Shown in pieces: positions 18,918 through 28,418 of a stretch of DNA of 64,000 bases (the first letter of the stretch is position 1; every line of letters starts with the position of its first letter). The position numbers were made by a program, and so were the translations under genes. Origin of the DNA: Bremerella sp. P1 (GTDB lineage: Bacteria > Planctomycetota > Planctomycetia > Pirellulales > Pirellulaceae); assembly GCF_028748185.1 (NCBI RefSeq), contig NZ_CP118164.1, forward strand, positions 3,745,814 through 3,809,813. The letters are read 5' to 3'. Under the pieces are notes generated by a model, which was not told where the DNA came from, made no database searches, and saw only the letters and a program-made list of their open reading frames with translations.

Positions 18918-21260
18918 TTAATTGCGGGTAATGAATTCATCGAGATTGAAGATCACGCGGGCAACCTGGGTCCAGGCTGCCAGTTCCGCGACTTCGATCG
19001 CATTGTCCGTAGGCTTCAAGCCAATCTCTAAGAGCTTGGCGGCTTCCTGCGTATCTTTGCGATAAATCTCTCGGTTCTGATTTAGGATCTGACTGAGAAC
19101 TAGTTTTTCATCAGGATCAGGCTGGCGAGAAAGTGCCAACATGTAAGCACGATCCAGGCGAGCTTCGTCGTCGTCGGCTTCGCTGGAAAGGATGCGTGTG
19201 GCGAACTCTCTGGCCGCTTCGATGTACGTTGGGTCGTTCAGCAGTGCCAAGGCCGCCAACGGCGTATTGGAACGAGCACGCTCGACGGTGCACTCTTCCC
19301 GGCTCGGAGCATCAAAGGCCTTCAGGCTGGGGTGCAGGAACTGGCGCTGCCAGTGGACGTAAACACCTCGCCGCCACTGCTGCTCATTCTTGTCCTCGTG
19401 ATACTTCCGCTGCGGGAAGTTCAAGTGTCGGTAATAGCCGGTTGGCTGATACGGCTTCACGCTGGGGCCACCGTACTCCAGATTCAACAGACCACTGACT
19501 GCCAGGGCGTTGTCACGAATCACTTCCGCAGGCAAACGGTGTCGTGTTTGATGGCTGTAGTAGCGGTTGTAAGGATCTCGCTCGCGAACTTCGGGGCTGG
19601 CGTACGATGACTGCTTGTAGGCCGAGGTCATGACCATTGTCTTTACCAGACGCTTCACGTCCCAGCCGTTTTCATAGAAATCGATCGCAAGGTGGTCCAG
19701 TAGCTCTGGATGAACAGGAGGCTCGCCTTGGCCGCCGAAGTCTCCGAGACTGGAAGAAAGTCCGACGCCATAGAACAGGTACCACAAGCGATTCGCAAAC
19801 ACGCGAGCGGTCAGGGCGCCAGAACCATGATGCGGATCGGTGAGCCAGTTGGCCAGATCGAGCCGAGTCGCTCGGTCTTTGTCGGCTTCGATGTTACCTA
19901 GGAAGGTAGGAATGGCTGGGGTGACGATTTCGCCGCTGTCGTCCAGCCAGTTTCCGCGCGGCAGAACTCGCATCTGACGCGGCTCGATGGATTCGGTCAC
20001 CATTGTCAGGCGGGCCGACTTGTTGAGTTCGTCGATTTGCTTTTTAAGTCGTTCGGTTTCTGCTTTGTCGTCGCTGGAGACTTCTGCCAGTTCCTTTTCA
20101 AGTTCTGCCAACTTGCCCCGTTCTCGCCGAGAAAGAACCTTAAGCTCAGGAGGCCGTTTGGTGGGGAGGGCATTTGTACCGACTTTGAAGTGCTTCGCTT
20201 CGTCGACGTCGGCAAAGAATGCCGCGAGGCTATAGAAGTCGTCGATCGTATAAGGATCGTACTTGTGCGTGTGACACTGGGCACATCCGACGGTCGCGCC
20301 CATCCAGACCTGGGACACGTTGCGGACGCGGTCGGCGGCGTAGATTGCCAGGTATTCTTTCTCCTGGAGGCCCCCTTCGTGCGTTGTTTGCAGCAGACGG
20401 TTGTAGCCTGAGGCAATCTTCTGATCGAGCGTACTGTCAGGCAGCAAATCGCCAGCAAGCTGTTCCCGGGTGAATTGATCGAACGGGAGGTTGTCGTTAA
20501 AAGCATCCAGGACGTAGTCGCGATATGGAGAAATGTTGTGATCCTGATCCCCGTGATAGCCGACGGTATCCGCAAAGCGAACGAGGTCCAGCCAGTAGAT
20601 CGCCATGCGCTCTCCATAGCGATCGGAAGCCAGCAGGCGATCGACGACTTTCTCGAACGCGTCAGGTGATTCGTCCGCGAGGAAGGCATTTACCTCTTCG
20701 ACCGTTGGCGGAAGTCCGGTCAGATCGAACGTTACCCGCCGCAGTAGCGTGACCTTGTCAGCTTCAGGTGATGGCTTGAGCCCTTCGGACTCCATCTTGG
20801 CCAATAGGAAGAGATCGATATCACTTTCGGGCCAGTCTTTGGCTTCAACCTCAGGGACTGGGTGGGCCTTGGGTGGGACGTAAGCCCAATGTTTTTCGTA
20901 TTGAGCACCTTCTTCGATCCAACGCTTTAACGTGGCAATATCCTTGGCCGAAAGTTTTTTACCTGATTCGACCGGAGGCATCCGGGTATCTGGTTCGGCA
21001 ATGATGCGTTGATAGAACTCGCTTGAATCCAAGTCGCCGGGGACGATCGCGTAGTCTTTGGCCGCTTCCTCCTCGTCGAAACGCAGGTCTCCTTCACGAT
21101 GCTCCGGATCCGGGCCGTGACAGTAGAAACAGTTTTCCGAAAGGATCGGCCGGACGTCGCGATTGTAGTCCAGCGGTTTTTCGGCCATCGCCGCGTGACA
21201 CGACGTCACCAACAGCATGGCAAGCGAAAACGATAGCGTGCGGATAGAAATCATCTGCAT
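18918..21260 (-). CDS. Planctomycete cytochrome c-like protein (PSCyt1/DUF1549/DUF1553)
   Basis: This 780-aa exported protein has a signal peptide ending near HAAMA, a cytochrome-c-like domain with the haem motif CFYCH (44-48), a DUF1549 region starting near YVPPKAHPVPEVE, a second CxxCH (CAQCHTHKYDPYT, about residue 330), a charged coiled segment (about 375-415), and the C-terminal DUF1553 region (LANWLTDPHHGSGALTARV). The family is confined largely to planctomycetes and verrucomicrobia and is thought to act in the periplasm with DUF1501 partners, perhaps in oxidising or modifying polysaccharides. It follows the LamG-FecR gene by 28 bp. Confidence 0.94.
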   Translation of the reverse strand: MQMISIRTLSFSLAMLLVTSCHAAMAEKPLDYNRDVRPILSENCFYCHGPDPEHREGDLRFDEEEAAKDYAIVPGDLDSSEFYQRIIAEPDTRMPPVESGKKLSAKDIATLKRWIEEGAQYEKHWAYVPPKAHPVPEVEAKDWPESDIDLFLLAKMESEGLKPSPEADKVTLLRRVTFDLTGLPPTVEEVNAFLADESPDAFEKVVDRLLASDRYGERMAIYWLDLVRFADTVGYHGDQDHNISPYRDYVLDAFNDNLPFDQFTREQLAGDLLPDSTLDQKIASGYNRLLQTTHEGGLQEKEYLAIYAADRVRNVSQVWMGATVGCAQCHTHKYDPYTIDDFYSLAAFFADVDEAKHFKVGTNALPTKRPPELKVLSRRERGKLAELEKELAEVSSDDKAETERLKKQIDELNKSARLTMVTESIEPRQMRVLPRGNWLDDSGEIVTPAIPTFLGNIEADKDRATRLDLANWLTDPHHGSGALTARVFANRLWYLFYGVGLSSSLGDFGGQGEPPVHPELLDHLAIDFYENGWDVKRLVKTMVMTSAYKQSSYASPEVRERDPYNRYYSHQTRHRLPAEVIRDNALAVSGLLNLEYGGPSVKPYQPTGYYRHLNFPQRKYHEDKNEQQWRRGVYVHWQRQFLHPSLKAFDAPSREECTVERARSNTPLAALALLNDPTYIEAAREFATRILSSEADDDEARLDRAYMLALSRQPDPDEKLVLSQILNQNREIYRKDTQEAAKLLEIGLKPTDNAIEVAELAAWTQVARVIFNLDEFITRN

Positions 21261-21288
21261 GGCGGGTAGTCTATCAATAAGGATACGA

Positions 21289-22905
21289 TTAGGTCTTAGG
21301 CGGGCCAGTGATCACTTCGTAGTGGTGACGGATCTGTTCTTCCGTCAGGGCTTTCTCGTAAATGGCAACTTCATCGAGCTGCCCTTCGAGTTGCCGCATT
21401 GGTCGAACTGAATCAAGTTGTCCCAGCACGGCTGTGTACGGCGAGGAATCGTCAAAGTCGAGGTCGTCCAGATTGACTTGGAGTTGACCGTTGCAATACA
21501 AGCGAATCGCTTCTGGAGTCTTCACGGCAACGATGTGCGTCCAAATGCCTGGCGTACAGGAGTTGGGACTAAACACATTCTTGCCGCCTTCGTAGGTGGT
21601 TGGCGGATAGCGATAAAGCATCCGAATCGTGGCAGGGCGATGAACCACGTTCGTGTGGTTGGCATATTCAATGACACACAGGTGGCTCTCTTTCTTGGGA
21701 TCGGCTTGCGTCTCGGGCAGCAGTCCGAAAAAGGTTCCCCAGTGCATCCTATCCGTGCGTACCCAAAACTCAATCGAAAAATCGCGACGATTGATTCCCT
21801 CGATGGGTTCACTCATGCCCAGGTGGCGGCCCTTATTGCTTTTGGAAAAGCGAATGCGTCCACGGCTGATCTCTATTGAGCCGTCGTTAGCCGAGTGAAT
21901 CACGCCATGGTGATGATCACCCACGTGATTCACGACCCGGTCGCCGATGACATCACTATCTTCAAAACGCCAATAAACAAGCGGGCGATCTGCTTTAACG
22001 GCCTCGGCATATTGATCGGTCGGGTTCAAGTAGAGGTTGTCCACCGGAAGCGTATCGACTCGATCCGATTCATTGAATGTCTTGGCTGAGACGGCCAGTT
22101 CCCCGTCGATGAAGGACGCCGAGTGGTTTGACAAAACCAATTCATTCAACAGCGTATCGCCGGAGGGACCCAGGAGAGACGCCATCACTTCTCCCTGGTA
22201 GACATCGACTTCCCCGCGGTTAGGTCCTTCGACGCGGAAAACGAACTCACTCGATCCAACGGCCACAGCAGATACCGGTCCATTGAGCGAGAACGAGTCG
22301 GAATCGGGAGGCGTAACCACGCCGGCCTGTCCACTGAGCAAGGTTGCCTGGTGCTCGGTAAGCAGGTGCATCTCGGCCGGACCAGTCAGTTCAACACGCA
22401 CGCCTGAGAGGAATTCGAGCCGCAGGTCACCGCGATTCAACCGCAGGGCACCCGGTTTGACGCGATCGCCAACTTGCAGCGGCGATTCGGCACCCTCTTC
22501 CTCGCTGCGGCTGATCACAATCGCAATTGGTCCCTGACCCACCAGTTGGGTTTCGGTGTAATCGAGCATCGGGTCGCCCATAAAGGCGAGCTTCCACGAG
22601 TCGATGAAATAGAGGTTGGCCAACCCCAACAGCAGTAAAATCGATAACGCGATCGCAAAGGGAATGCCCCACGAACGCGAAGTAGGCTGGCTGGAGTTGA
22701 TGGTCAGCGGTGGATACGACCGTAAATGGTATTCCAGTTCTGTCTGCAGATCGGACTGCTCGACATAGGCCGTGCGGAACTGCTGGTCTGAGATCAACCG
22801 ACGCTCCAGGTCCGCAAATTCTTCGTGAGTCATCTGACCATCGACCAGACGGTCGACTGCCAGGCGTGCTTCACGTTCGAGTTGAGTTGGTGTCGGTTGA
22901 GACAT
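21289..22905 (-). CDS. FecR/LamG membrane protein (putative anti-sigma/sensor partner)
   Basis: This 538-aa protein has an N-terminal cytoplasmic anti-sigma-like segment (residues 1-85, with FADLERRLISDQQFRTAY), one membrane helix (IPFAIALSILLLLGLANLYF), a FecR-like periplasmic domain (about 120-260, LRLEFLSGVRVELTGPAE), and a C-terminal LamG/concanavalin-like domain (about 315-530, YWRFEDSD and IEFWVRTDR). LamG domains bind carbohydrate, so ligand sensing at the cell surface linked to the adjacent sigma factor is likely. The frame extends 17 codons upstream, but the ATG at 22903-22905 gives the expected N-terminus. It lies 14 bp after the sigma gene. Confidence 0.9.
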   Translation of the reverse strand: MSQPTPTQLEREARLAVDRLVDGQMTHEEFADLERRLISDQQFRTAYVEQSDLQTELEYHLRSYPPLTINSSQPTSRSWGIPFAIALSILLLLGLANLYFIDSWKLAFMGDPMLDYTETQLVGQGPIAIVISRSEEEGAESPLQVGDRVKPGALRLNRGDLRLEFLSGVRVELTGPAEMHLLTEHQATLLSGQAGVVTPPDSDSFSLNGPVSAVAVGSSEFVFRVEGPNRGEVDVYQGEVMASLLGPSGDTLLNELVLSNHSASFIDGELAVSAKTFNESDRVDTLPVDNLYLNPTDQYAEAVKADRPLVYWRFEDSDVIGDRVVNHVGDHHHGVIHSANDGSIEISRGRIRFSKSNKGRHLGMSEPIEGINRRDFSIEFWVRTDRMHWGTFFGLLPETQADPKKESHLCVIEYANHTNVVHRPATIRMLYRYPPTTYEGGKNVFSPNSCTPGIWTHIVAVKTPEAIRLYCNGQLQVNLDDLDFDDSSPYTAVLGQLDSVRPMRQLEGQLDEVAIYEKALTEEQIRHHYEVITGPPKT

Positions 22906-22919
22906 AGGACTTTCGGCTA

Positions 22920-23456
22920 TTATTCTTCTGCCAAGGCCACACGTCGGCGGACGCATTGAGCCAGCTTATCGCGGATCCGGTCCAGGCGGCGGTACAAGGT
23001 CTTGGCGGTCGTTTCCATCTGCCCGGCGAGTTCCCCGATGGTGATCTCAGAGTCATACCGAGATCGGAGCAGCGCCAGGTCTTTACTGCCCAGCGAATCC
23101 ATGCAGATCTTCAAGGCGCGACTTCGTCGATCGAGATGTTCCTGCGAGCTTTGATGCGTATCCGCGATGGCTTGCATCGCACTTTCGGAGAAAACCATCC
23201 GGTCGCGGGCAATCTTGCGTCGCTGCTTGAGCGACTCGAAGTAGGCGAATTTCTGTGCCCAAGGAAGGAATTCTCGCTCGTGATCAAACTCTTCAAACTT
23301 CTCCCACAAGACGATCGCCGTCGCCTGCCACACTTCTTCTGCGTCGTCTAGTCTGGGGACTGAGGACCGGATGTAGCGCATCAAGGGCCTTTCGAATTTC
23401 ACAATCAATTCAACGAAAGGGGTCGGATCTCGATGCGAAGGGGGGGACTCGGCCAT
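22920..23456 (-). CDS. ECF-type RNA polymerase sigma factor (planctomycete group)
   Basis: This 178-aa protein has sigma region 2 (LMRYIRSSVPRLDDAEEVWQATAIVLWEKF, then FLPWAQKFAYFESLKQRRK) and region 4 (LALLRSRYDSEITIGELAGQ, ending in a helix-turn-helix). The region between is short, as in ECF sigma factors; the unusual WQAT form of region 2 is common in planctomycete ECF groups. It heads the unit sigma, FecR-LamG, cytochrome-like, DUF1501 and probably transcribes it in response to a surface signal (inference). The ATG at 23454-23456 is the first good start. Confidence 0.92.
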   Translation of the reverse strand: MAESPPSHRDPTPFVELIVKFERPLMRYIRSSVPRLDDAEEVWQATAIVLWEKFEEFDHEREFLPWAQKFAYFESLKQRRKIARDRMVFSESAMQAIADTHQSSQEHLDRRSRALKICMDSLGSKDLALLRSRYDSEITIGELAGQMETTAKTLYRRLDRIRDKLAQCVRRRVALAEE

Positions 23457-23756
23457 GATGTGGAAGGAGAAGACCTGTTAGGGAAGGTTCTGTCGCACTA
23501 TGTATTCTACCGTGGCGACTCAAATTCCCCTTGGGAAATCGGTTTGGAGACAAGAATTGCCGAATTCCATGCCGCGCGAAAGAAGCCGTGAGAGGGGCTT
23601 GGGATCACATTGCCCCTTGGCGAAAGATCAGTGTAAATAAGAGGTTACGGTTCTTAAGCGAGATAGCTCAAGCGGTCTCGATAAGATCATCGCAATCGCT
23701 TGAGCTTACGGAAAGTTCGCGGCCTAAGATACGCGAACCCGCGACGCTTCTGGGAA
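23457..23756. promoter_or_regulatory. Gap between the two sigma/FecR modules
   Basis: These 300 bp contain no gene that I can support. They include a perfect 10-bp inverted repeat, AGCTCAAGCG (23665-23674) and CGCTTGAGCT (23697-23706), with a 22-bp spacer, lying downstream of the sulfatase stop and upstream of the sigma gene. It may help to end the sulfatase transcript or bind a regulator; there is no T-run. Confidence 0.4.
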
Positions 23757-25094
23757 TCATTTCTTCTTACGGCCACCACCCCATGTAGGGGCAGGGAAGT
23801 CCTTCTTCCACTGTTGGTACATCGTTTCCATCTTCTTGACTTGGTCTGGATGCTGGGCGGCGATGTTGATCTTTTCCTCGGCGTCCTCGCTCAGGTCGTA
23901 AAGTTCTGGTTTGCCGGAACCGCCATTGGCGACGACCAGTTTCAGGTTGCCCTCGCGGACAGCCCAATTGGCACCGCTTTTCCAGAACAGCGTGTCATGC
24001 GGTGCCGTTTGGGTTTTACCGGTCAAAAATGGAGTCAGGTCGGTGCCATCCAGCGGCAGGCCCGGCGACTGGGAAACGCCAGCGGCTTTCATGACTGTGG
24101 GGAAGATGTCCAGCGCGATGACTGGTTCGTCGATGACCTTGCCTCGCGGGAGCTTGGCGGGCCACTGCATGACAAAGGGAACACGGATGCCCCCTTCCCA
24201 GGCCGAACCTTTCTTACCACGCAGGGGCGTATTGTCATGCCCGGTCGCGCCGCCGTTGTCGTTCAGGAAGATGACAATGGTGTTGTCCTTGATGCCTTGC
24301 TGGTCGATCGCGTCCAGGACCGTTCCCACGGCGCGATCGAGGGCGATCGTCATCGCTCGGTGCTTGGCCTGTCGGGTATCTTCCCCGAGGGAAGCGAGAT
24401 CGGATTGAAGAACATGATTCGGCGTATGAATCGCGTTGAAGGCAACGTACATGAACACCGGGCGATCTTCGCTCTTGGAAATGTAGTCCGCTGCAGCGAT
24501 TGCCAATTCATCGGTCATGTATTCGAAGCTTTCGGGCCGCACTGGCTCGCGATCACGCAGTAGCTGGTTCAGACGCGTCGGCTTTTCAAGCGGGAAGTAG
24601 CTTCGGGCCCCTTGCAGAAAGCCATAGAAATCGGTGAAGCCTCGTTCCATGGGATGGAATTTGGGAGCATACCCAAGGTGCCATTTCCCCAGGGCAATCG
24701 TTTGGTAGCCGGCCTGCTTCATCACGTCCGCGATGGTCGTTTCTTCAAGGGGCAGACCATTCGAGTCGCTATATACGGGTGGGATGTTGAACTCGTGTCC
24801 AAAACGATTCTGATACCGGCCGGTGAGAAGCCCTGCACGCGATGGACTGCAGACGGTACCAGAGACATAGCCGTTAGTGAAGCGAACCCCGTTGGCCGCG
24901 ATCGAGTTGATGCGTGGTGTGGGAAAGAGTTCGGCCCCATGCAGGGAGAATTCGTTGTAGCCTGCATCATCCGAGAAAAGGATGACCACGTTCGGTTTTG
25001 CAGGATCTTTGCTCGCAGCCGATACATTCGTGGCAAGAAGACCAATAGCCACGAACAACGTGGCGGCGATATAGGTTCTGATGGGAGTTTTCAT
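23757..25094 (-). CDS. Secreted sulfatase (arylsulfatase type)
   Basis: This 445-aa protein has a signal peptide (IAATLFVAIGLLATNVSA) and the sulfatase core: VVILFSDDAGYNEFS for the metal site and VCSPSRAGLLTGR with Cys82, the residue converted to formylglycine. GKWHLGYAPKFHP and the FLNDNGGATGHDNTPLRGKKG block add metal ligands and substrate contacts. It probably removes sulfate from algal polysaccharides or host glycans in the periplasm or outside the cell. It follows the FecR gene by 110 bp on the same strand and so may belong to the sigma/FecR module upstream. The ATG chosen is 7 codons inside the frame and begins the signal peptide. The C-terminus is Lys-rich. Confidence 0.94.
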   Translation of the reverse strand: MKTPIRTYIAATLFVAIGLLATNVSAASKDPAKPNVVILFSDDAGYNEFSLHGAELFPTPRINSIAANGVRFTNGYVSGTVCSPSRAGLLTGRYQNRFGHEFNIPPVYSDSNGLPLEETTIADVMKQAGYQTIALGKWHLGYAPKFHPMERGFTDFYGFLQGARSYFPLEKPTRLNQLLRDREPVRPESFEYMTDELAIAAADYISKSEDRPVFMYVAFNAIHTPNHVLQSDLASLGEDTRQAKHRAMTIALDRAVGTVLDAIDQQGIKDNTIVIFLNDNGGATGHDNTPLRGKKGSAWEGGIRVPFVMQWPAKLPRGKVIDEPVIALDIFPTVMKAAGVSQSPGLPLDGTDLTPFLTGKTQTAPHDTLFWKSGANWAVREGNLKLVVANGGSGKPELYDLSEDAEEKINIAAQHPDQVKKMETMYQQWKKDFPAPTWGGGRKKK

Positions 25095-25204
25095 GAGGGG
25101 AATTCTCGTTACCAAGCGGCCAGGGAGAAAAGTGGATGGTTAAGCGATAAGGATTTTGAGTCTTCAGCCAAGAGAGCCATAATCTGACTTGGCCTGTGAA
25201 AAGA

Positions 25205-26542
25205 TTACTCTTCCAAGGCTTTGGCAGCAAAGCCATACATGGCGTATCGCACGCTGCGGGACCGGTTGTGATTGCCGCCGAGGGTGACGGTGCCAGCAGG
25301 GACGTCACGCTGCCAGACTTCATATTCGACATAGATGTCTTCCCCGTCCGATACTTCAATACTCGAAATAATATCATTGGAAGGAGCCCACGGACCGCTT
25401 CTTAGCTTCATGTCCGTCTTTTGAAAATCCTGGGTTAGCCAGTCAGGCGCTTTCAAGCGTGCATCGTGCCAAGCAAACAAGCGACTGGGGACGGCAAGCT
25501 CGACGTAGTATTCGAGGTTGGGATGATATCGGTCTTGGGAATACATCACAACGACATCGGCACCACGCATGGGAACCGGGAAACGCTTTCCCTCCAAGGG
25601 ACGCCACTTCGGAAGTCCAAGGCCCACGTAGCTCTTGGTCGGTGGTCCCAATCCTCCGACACGCACACTGTAACAGCGATTCTTTCGTTTGTGTTTTCCG
25701 TTGTCGGTAATATCGACGATCACCGGGACAGGATCTTTGTTGCCGGCGAGAACTTCGTTGCGATCCCCTCGTACGACAACGCTCGTTAGTCGTTGGGAAC
25801 CGCTTCCCTTGTCGACTCGAATCGCTTCGCCTTCTTTCAGGTTCGCGATCGGACTGGAAGGTTTCGACTTCTTAGGCGGTGAATGAACATCGACTGCCCC
25901 CTCAAAGACTACCACGTCGGTCTCGCCAGAGTCCCGAACGGAAACACCGAATCGTGTTCCCAGATCGACAATCTGCGCTTCGGCGGTTTCTACCTGAAAT
26001 CCGACTGCGTCATCTCCAACGTCGACGGTGATGCTACCGTGAGTGACACGCAGAAACATGTCACTCACAAGCTCGAACTTGACGGGACCAATCGCTTCGA
26101 CTTCTGCCCCAGAATCGAGACGGAACCTCAAGGAGCCTTCATTGAACTCGATCAGATTGCGATGGATGCGGGTTCCCTTGGCCAGTTCCGAGTCGGTTGC
26201 GGAGATCACAACCAGCGGAACGCCACTGGATGACGATAACCACCACCCGGTAAGACCTGCGGCCAGGAGGAGTAGTGAGAGGGCCATGCTGAGAAACGGG
26301 ACATTCCAGGACCGAGGTGCCACGGGTGCATCAGGTTTCGCCGAAATGACCAATGACTCATCGACCGCGGCACGGCCGTGTTGCCACGTCAGGTAGGCAT
26401 GAATCTTCATCTGCTCGCGATAGGCATGACGCGACTCGGGATCGTCTCGGAGGGTCTCCTGAAATTCGGCAACTTCAGCTTCGGTTGCGTGGCCTTCGAG
26501 TACCGCGTTGCAAAGTGCGACGAACTTGCTTTTATCACTCAT
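25205..26542 (-). CDS. FecR-domain membrane protein (putative anti-sigma partner)
   Basis: This 445-aa protein has an N-terminal anti-sigma-like segment (NAVLEGHATEAEVAEFQETL), a membrane helix (VPFLSMALSLLLLAAGLTGWW, about residues 95-115) and a FecR domain (GSLRFRLDSGAEVEAIG and DLGTRFGVSVRDSGETDVVV). The last 150 residues are beta-rich and not recognised; unlike its neighbour it has no LamG signature. The start overlaps the sigma stop (ATGA at 26539-26542), so translation is coupled. It most likely holds or signals to that sigma factor. Confidence 0.88.
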   Translation of the reverse strand: MSDKSKFVALCNAVLEGHATEAEVAEFQETLRDDPESRHAYREQMKIHAYLTWQHGRAAVDESLVISAKPDAPVAPRSWNVPFLSMALSLLLLAAGLTGWWLSSSSGVPLVVISATDSELAKGTRIHRNLIEFNEGSLRFRLDSGAEVEAIGPVKFELVSDMFLRVTHGSITVDVGDDAVGFQVETAEAQIVDLGTRFGVSVRDSGETDVVVFEGAVDVHSPPKKSKPSSPIANLKEGEAIRVDKGSGSQRLTSVVVRGDRNEVLAGNKDPVPVIVDITDNGKHKRKNRCYSVRVGGLGPPTKSYVGLGLPKWRPLEGKRFPVPMRGADVVVMYSQDRYHPNLEYYVELAVPSRLFAWHDARLKAPDWLTQDFQKTDMKLRSGPWAPSNDIISSIEVSDGEDIYVEYEVWQRDVPAGTVTLGGNHNRSRSVRYAMYGFAAKALEE

Positions 26543-27090
26543 TCGTAGGCCTCCCGACGAAGGGCCAATTCGATGCAATCCGCCAGTGACTTGCGGACGC
26601 GATAAAACAGTGCCGACATCGCATTTTCGGTACGGCATTGACGCGCGGCGATATCTTGCACGGCTTCGCCGCGACCGTAACGGGCGTCGAGCAGATCGCG
26701 CTGCTGTTGGGGCAGTTTATCAAGGCATCCTTCGAGAGCGACAAGTTGTTGAGTCGAGTCGCCGGCGGTGCCTTCCCAGTCGGAAGCGATGAGGGCAACC
26801 AGTTCATCGTCGAGGACAATTCGCGACCGAGATTGCTTCTTTCGCCAGGCCATGACTTCGAATCGTGCAAAGACGTACGCCCAGCGAAGAAACGGTTGCG
26901 CGGGATCGTAGTCGCTTGCCTTGTTGCAAAGTTTTAGGTTGGTCTCTTGCAGCACGTCGTTAGCCTCAGAAACGCCACCCATTAGGGAAGCAATAAACGC
27001 ATACAAGGCACTCTGACTGGCAATCAGGTGTTGGGCAAAGTCGGGGGAAATCCCGGAAGCTTCCGAGGTTGAAGGCGAGATCGATTCCAT
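26539..27090 (-). CDS. ECF-type RNA polymerase sigma factor (planctomycete group)
   Basis: This 183-aa protein has region 2 (LYAFIASLMGGVSEANDVLQETNLKLCNK, RWAYVFARFEVMAWRKKQSR) and region 4 (CLDKLPQQQRDLLDARYGRGEAVQDIA plus helix-turn-helix). The pattern matches the planctomycete Rhodopirellula-type ECF groups that are encoded next to FecR proteins. It is not closely alike to the sigma at 22920-23456, so the two modules do not look like a recent duplication. It heads the FecR and sulfatase genes. Confidence 0.92.
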   Translation of the reverse strand: MESISPSTSEASGISPDFAQHLIASQSALYAFIASLMGGVSEANDVLQETNLKLCNKASDYDPAQPFLRWAYVFARFEVMAWRKKQSRSRIVLDDELVALIASDWEGTAGDSTQQLVALEGCLDKLPQQQRDLLDARYGRGEAVQDIAARQCRTENAMSALFYRVRKSLADCIELALRREAYE

Positions 27091-27367
27091 AGCAATTACT
27101 TTCAGCCCAGAGAAACCATATCTGACGCCAAAAAATTAGCCCAACAATGATTGTAATCCCGTGAAGCATTCTCTGCGGAAACGCTTGTTCATCACTCATC
27201 GTTGATGTGGTGAAATGTGCGTGAATAATCCTCGATTTGTGGTTTTCTTGTTGTGAGACCGTTATCTTGATGGTTGATAACTCGGAAGTGGCAGTTTTAT
27301 GTCACTTTGACATCTCTTCGCCGTGATTTCGGAAGCACTGCTCTATCTTGCATTGGCTAGGTACGTC

Positions 27368-28378
27368 ATGAAACGCTTATTCTCGGGTCTTTTGGTGGCC
27401 CTGCTGCTGTGCGGGCCAGGTTGGTCTCAAGATTCCACTCCGTCGGCTCCTGCTGACGAAGAGAAAGTGAAGGAGGTACAGGAAGACGCTTCACCTGCGT
27501 CTGCCGAAGAAGTTCCAGACGTGGGGGAGGCCATCGTTGAAATTGAGTTGGTCCTGACCGAAGACGAAGCCGCGATCTTGGCGGCAGTCGACTCGTACGC
27601 CGAGGCATTCAATAAGGGAGATGCCAAGGCCTTAGCAGGGCATTGGACCGAAAATGGTGAGTTTGTCACTCCAGCAGGCAATGTCCTGAAGGGACGTAAG
27701 GCCTTGGAAGAAGATTTCACGGCGTACTTCGCGGAGAATTCTGGAGTGAAGTTGGAGTTGATTGAGACGCAGATCAAGATGCTTTCTCCTCACGTGGCTT
27801 CCGAAACGGGCATTGCCCGGGTGATTCTCGAAGGCGAGGCTCCCAGCGAGACGAGTTACGAGGCCATTCACGTAAAATCAGCGGAGGGATGGCGGATTGA
27901 TAGTGTTAAGGAAGACGCCCCTCGCGAGACCCCACCGACCCACTACCAAAAGCTTCAGGCCCTCGAGTGGATGATTGGAACATGGGTCGACAACGCCGAA
28001 GAAGGCATAACGATCGAAACCACCGGTCGCTGGACAACAAACAGTAACTTCATCGTCCGTACATTCCGCGTGTTCATTCAGGATCGAGTCGACTTCGAGG
28101 GGACCCAGGTCGTTGGTTGGGACCCGAGTATCGGCGCAATTCGTTCGTGGACGTTCGATTCCGATGGTGGTTTTGGCGTCGGTCGCTGGTCGAATTCCGG
28201 CAGTCGTTGGACGGTCCAGGCACTGAATGTCCTGCCGGACGGCCGCCGAGGATCGTCGACCAATATCTATGACCTTTTGGACGAAAATACGATCGAATTC
28301 AAATCGATCGGTCGCCAAGTCGATGGGGAACTACTTCCCAGTATCGACACGTTCACGATTGTACGAGCCGCCGAATAA
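27368..28378 (+). CDS. Secreted protein with NTF2/SnoaL-like domain
   Basis: This 336-aa protein has a signal peptide (RLFSGLLVALLLCGPGWSQ), an acidic linker (about 20-65), an NTF2-like/DUF4440-type domain (about 65-180, AAVDSYAEAFNKGDAKALAG and HWTENGEFVTPAGN), and a second beta-rich domain (LEWMIGTWVDNAEEGITIE) resembling DUF1579-like lipid-binding folds. Databases often label such proteins SgcJ/EcaC family; no catalytic residues can be named. The ATG at 27368 is chosen because the signal peptide starts there. The repeat surface protein follows 40 bp later, so the two probably form one transcript. Confidence 0.8.
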   Translation: MKRLFSGLLVALLLCGPGWSQDSTPSAPADEEKVKEVQEDASPASAEEVPDVGEAIVEIELVLTEDEAAILAAVDSYAEAFNKGDAKALAGHWTENGEFVTPAGNVLKGRKALEEDFTAYFAENSGVKLELIETQIKMLSPHVASETGIARVILEGEAPSETSYEAIHVKSAEGWRIDSVKEDAPRETPPTHYQKLQALEWMIGTWVDNAEEGITIETTGRWTTNSNFIVRTFRVFIQDRVDFEGTQVVGWDPSIGAIRSWTFDSDGGFGVGRWSNSGSRWTVQALNVLPDGRRGSSTNIYDLLDENTIEFKSIGRQVDGELLPSIDTFTIVRAAE

Positions 28379-28418
28379 ACCAACTCAAAACGCATACTCA
28401 ACGTGCAAGGATAGTCTC

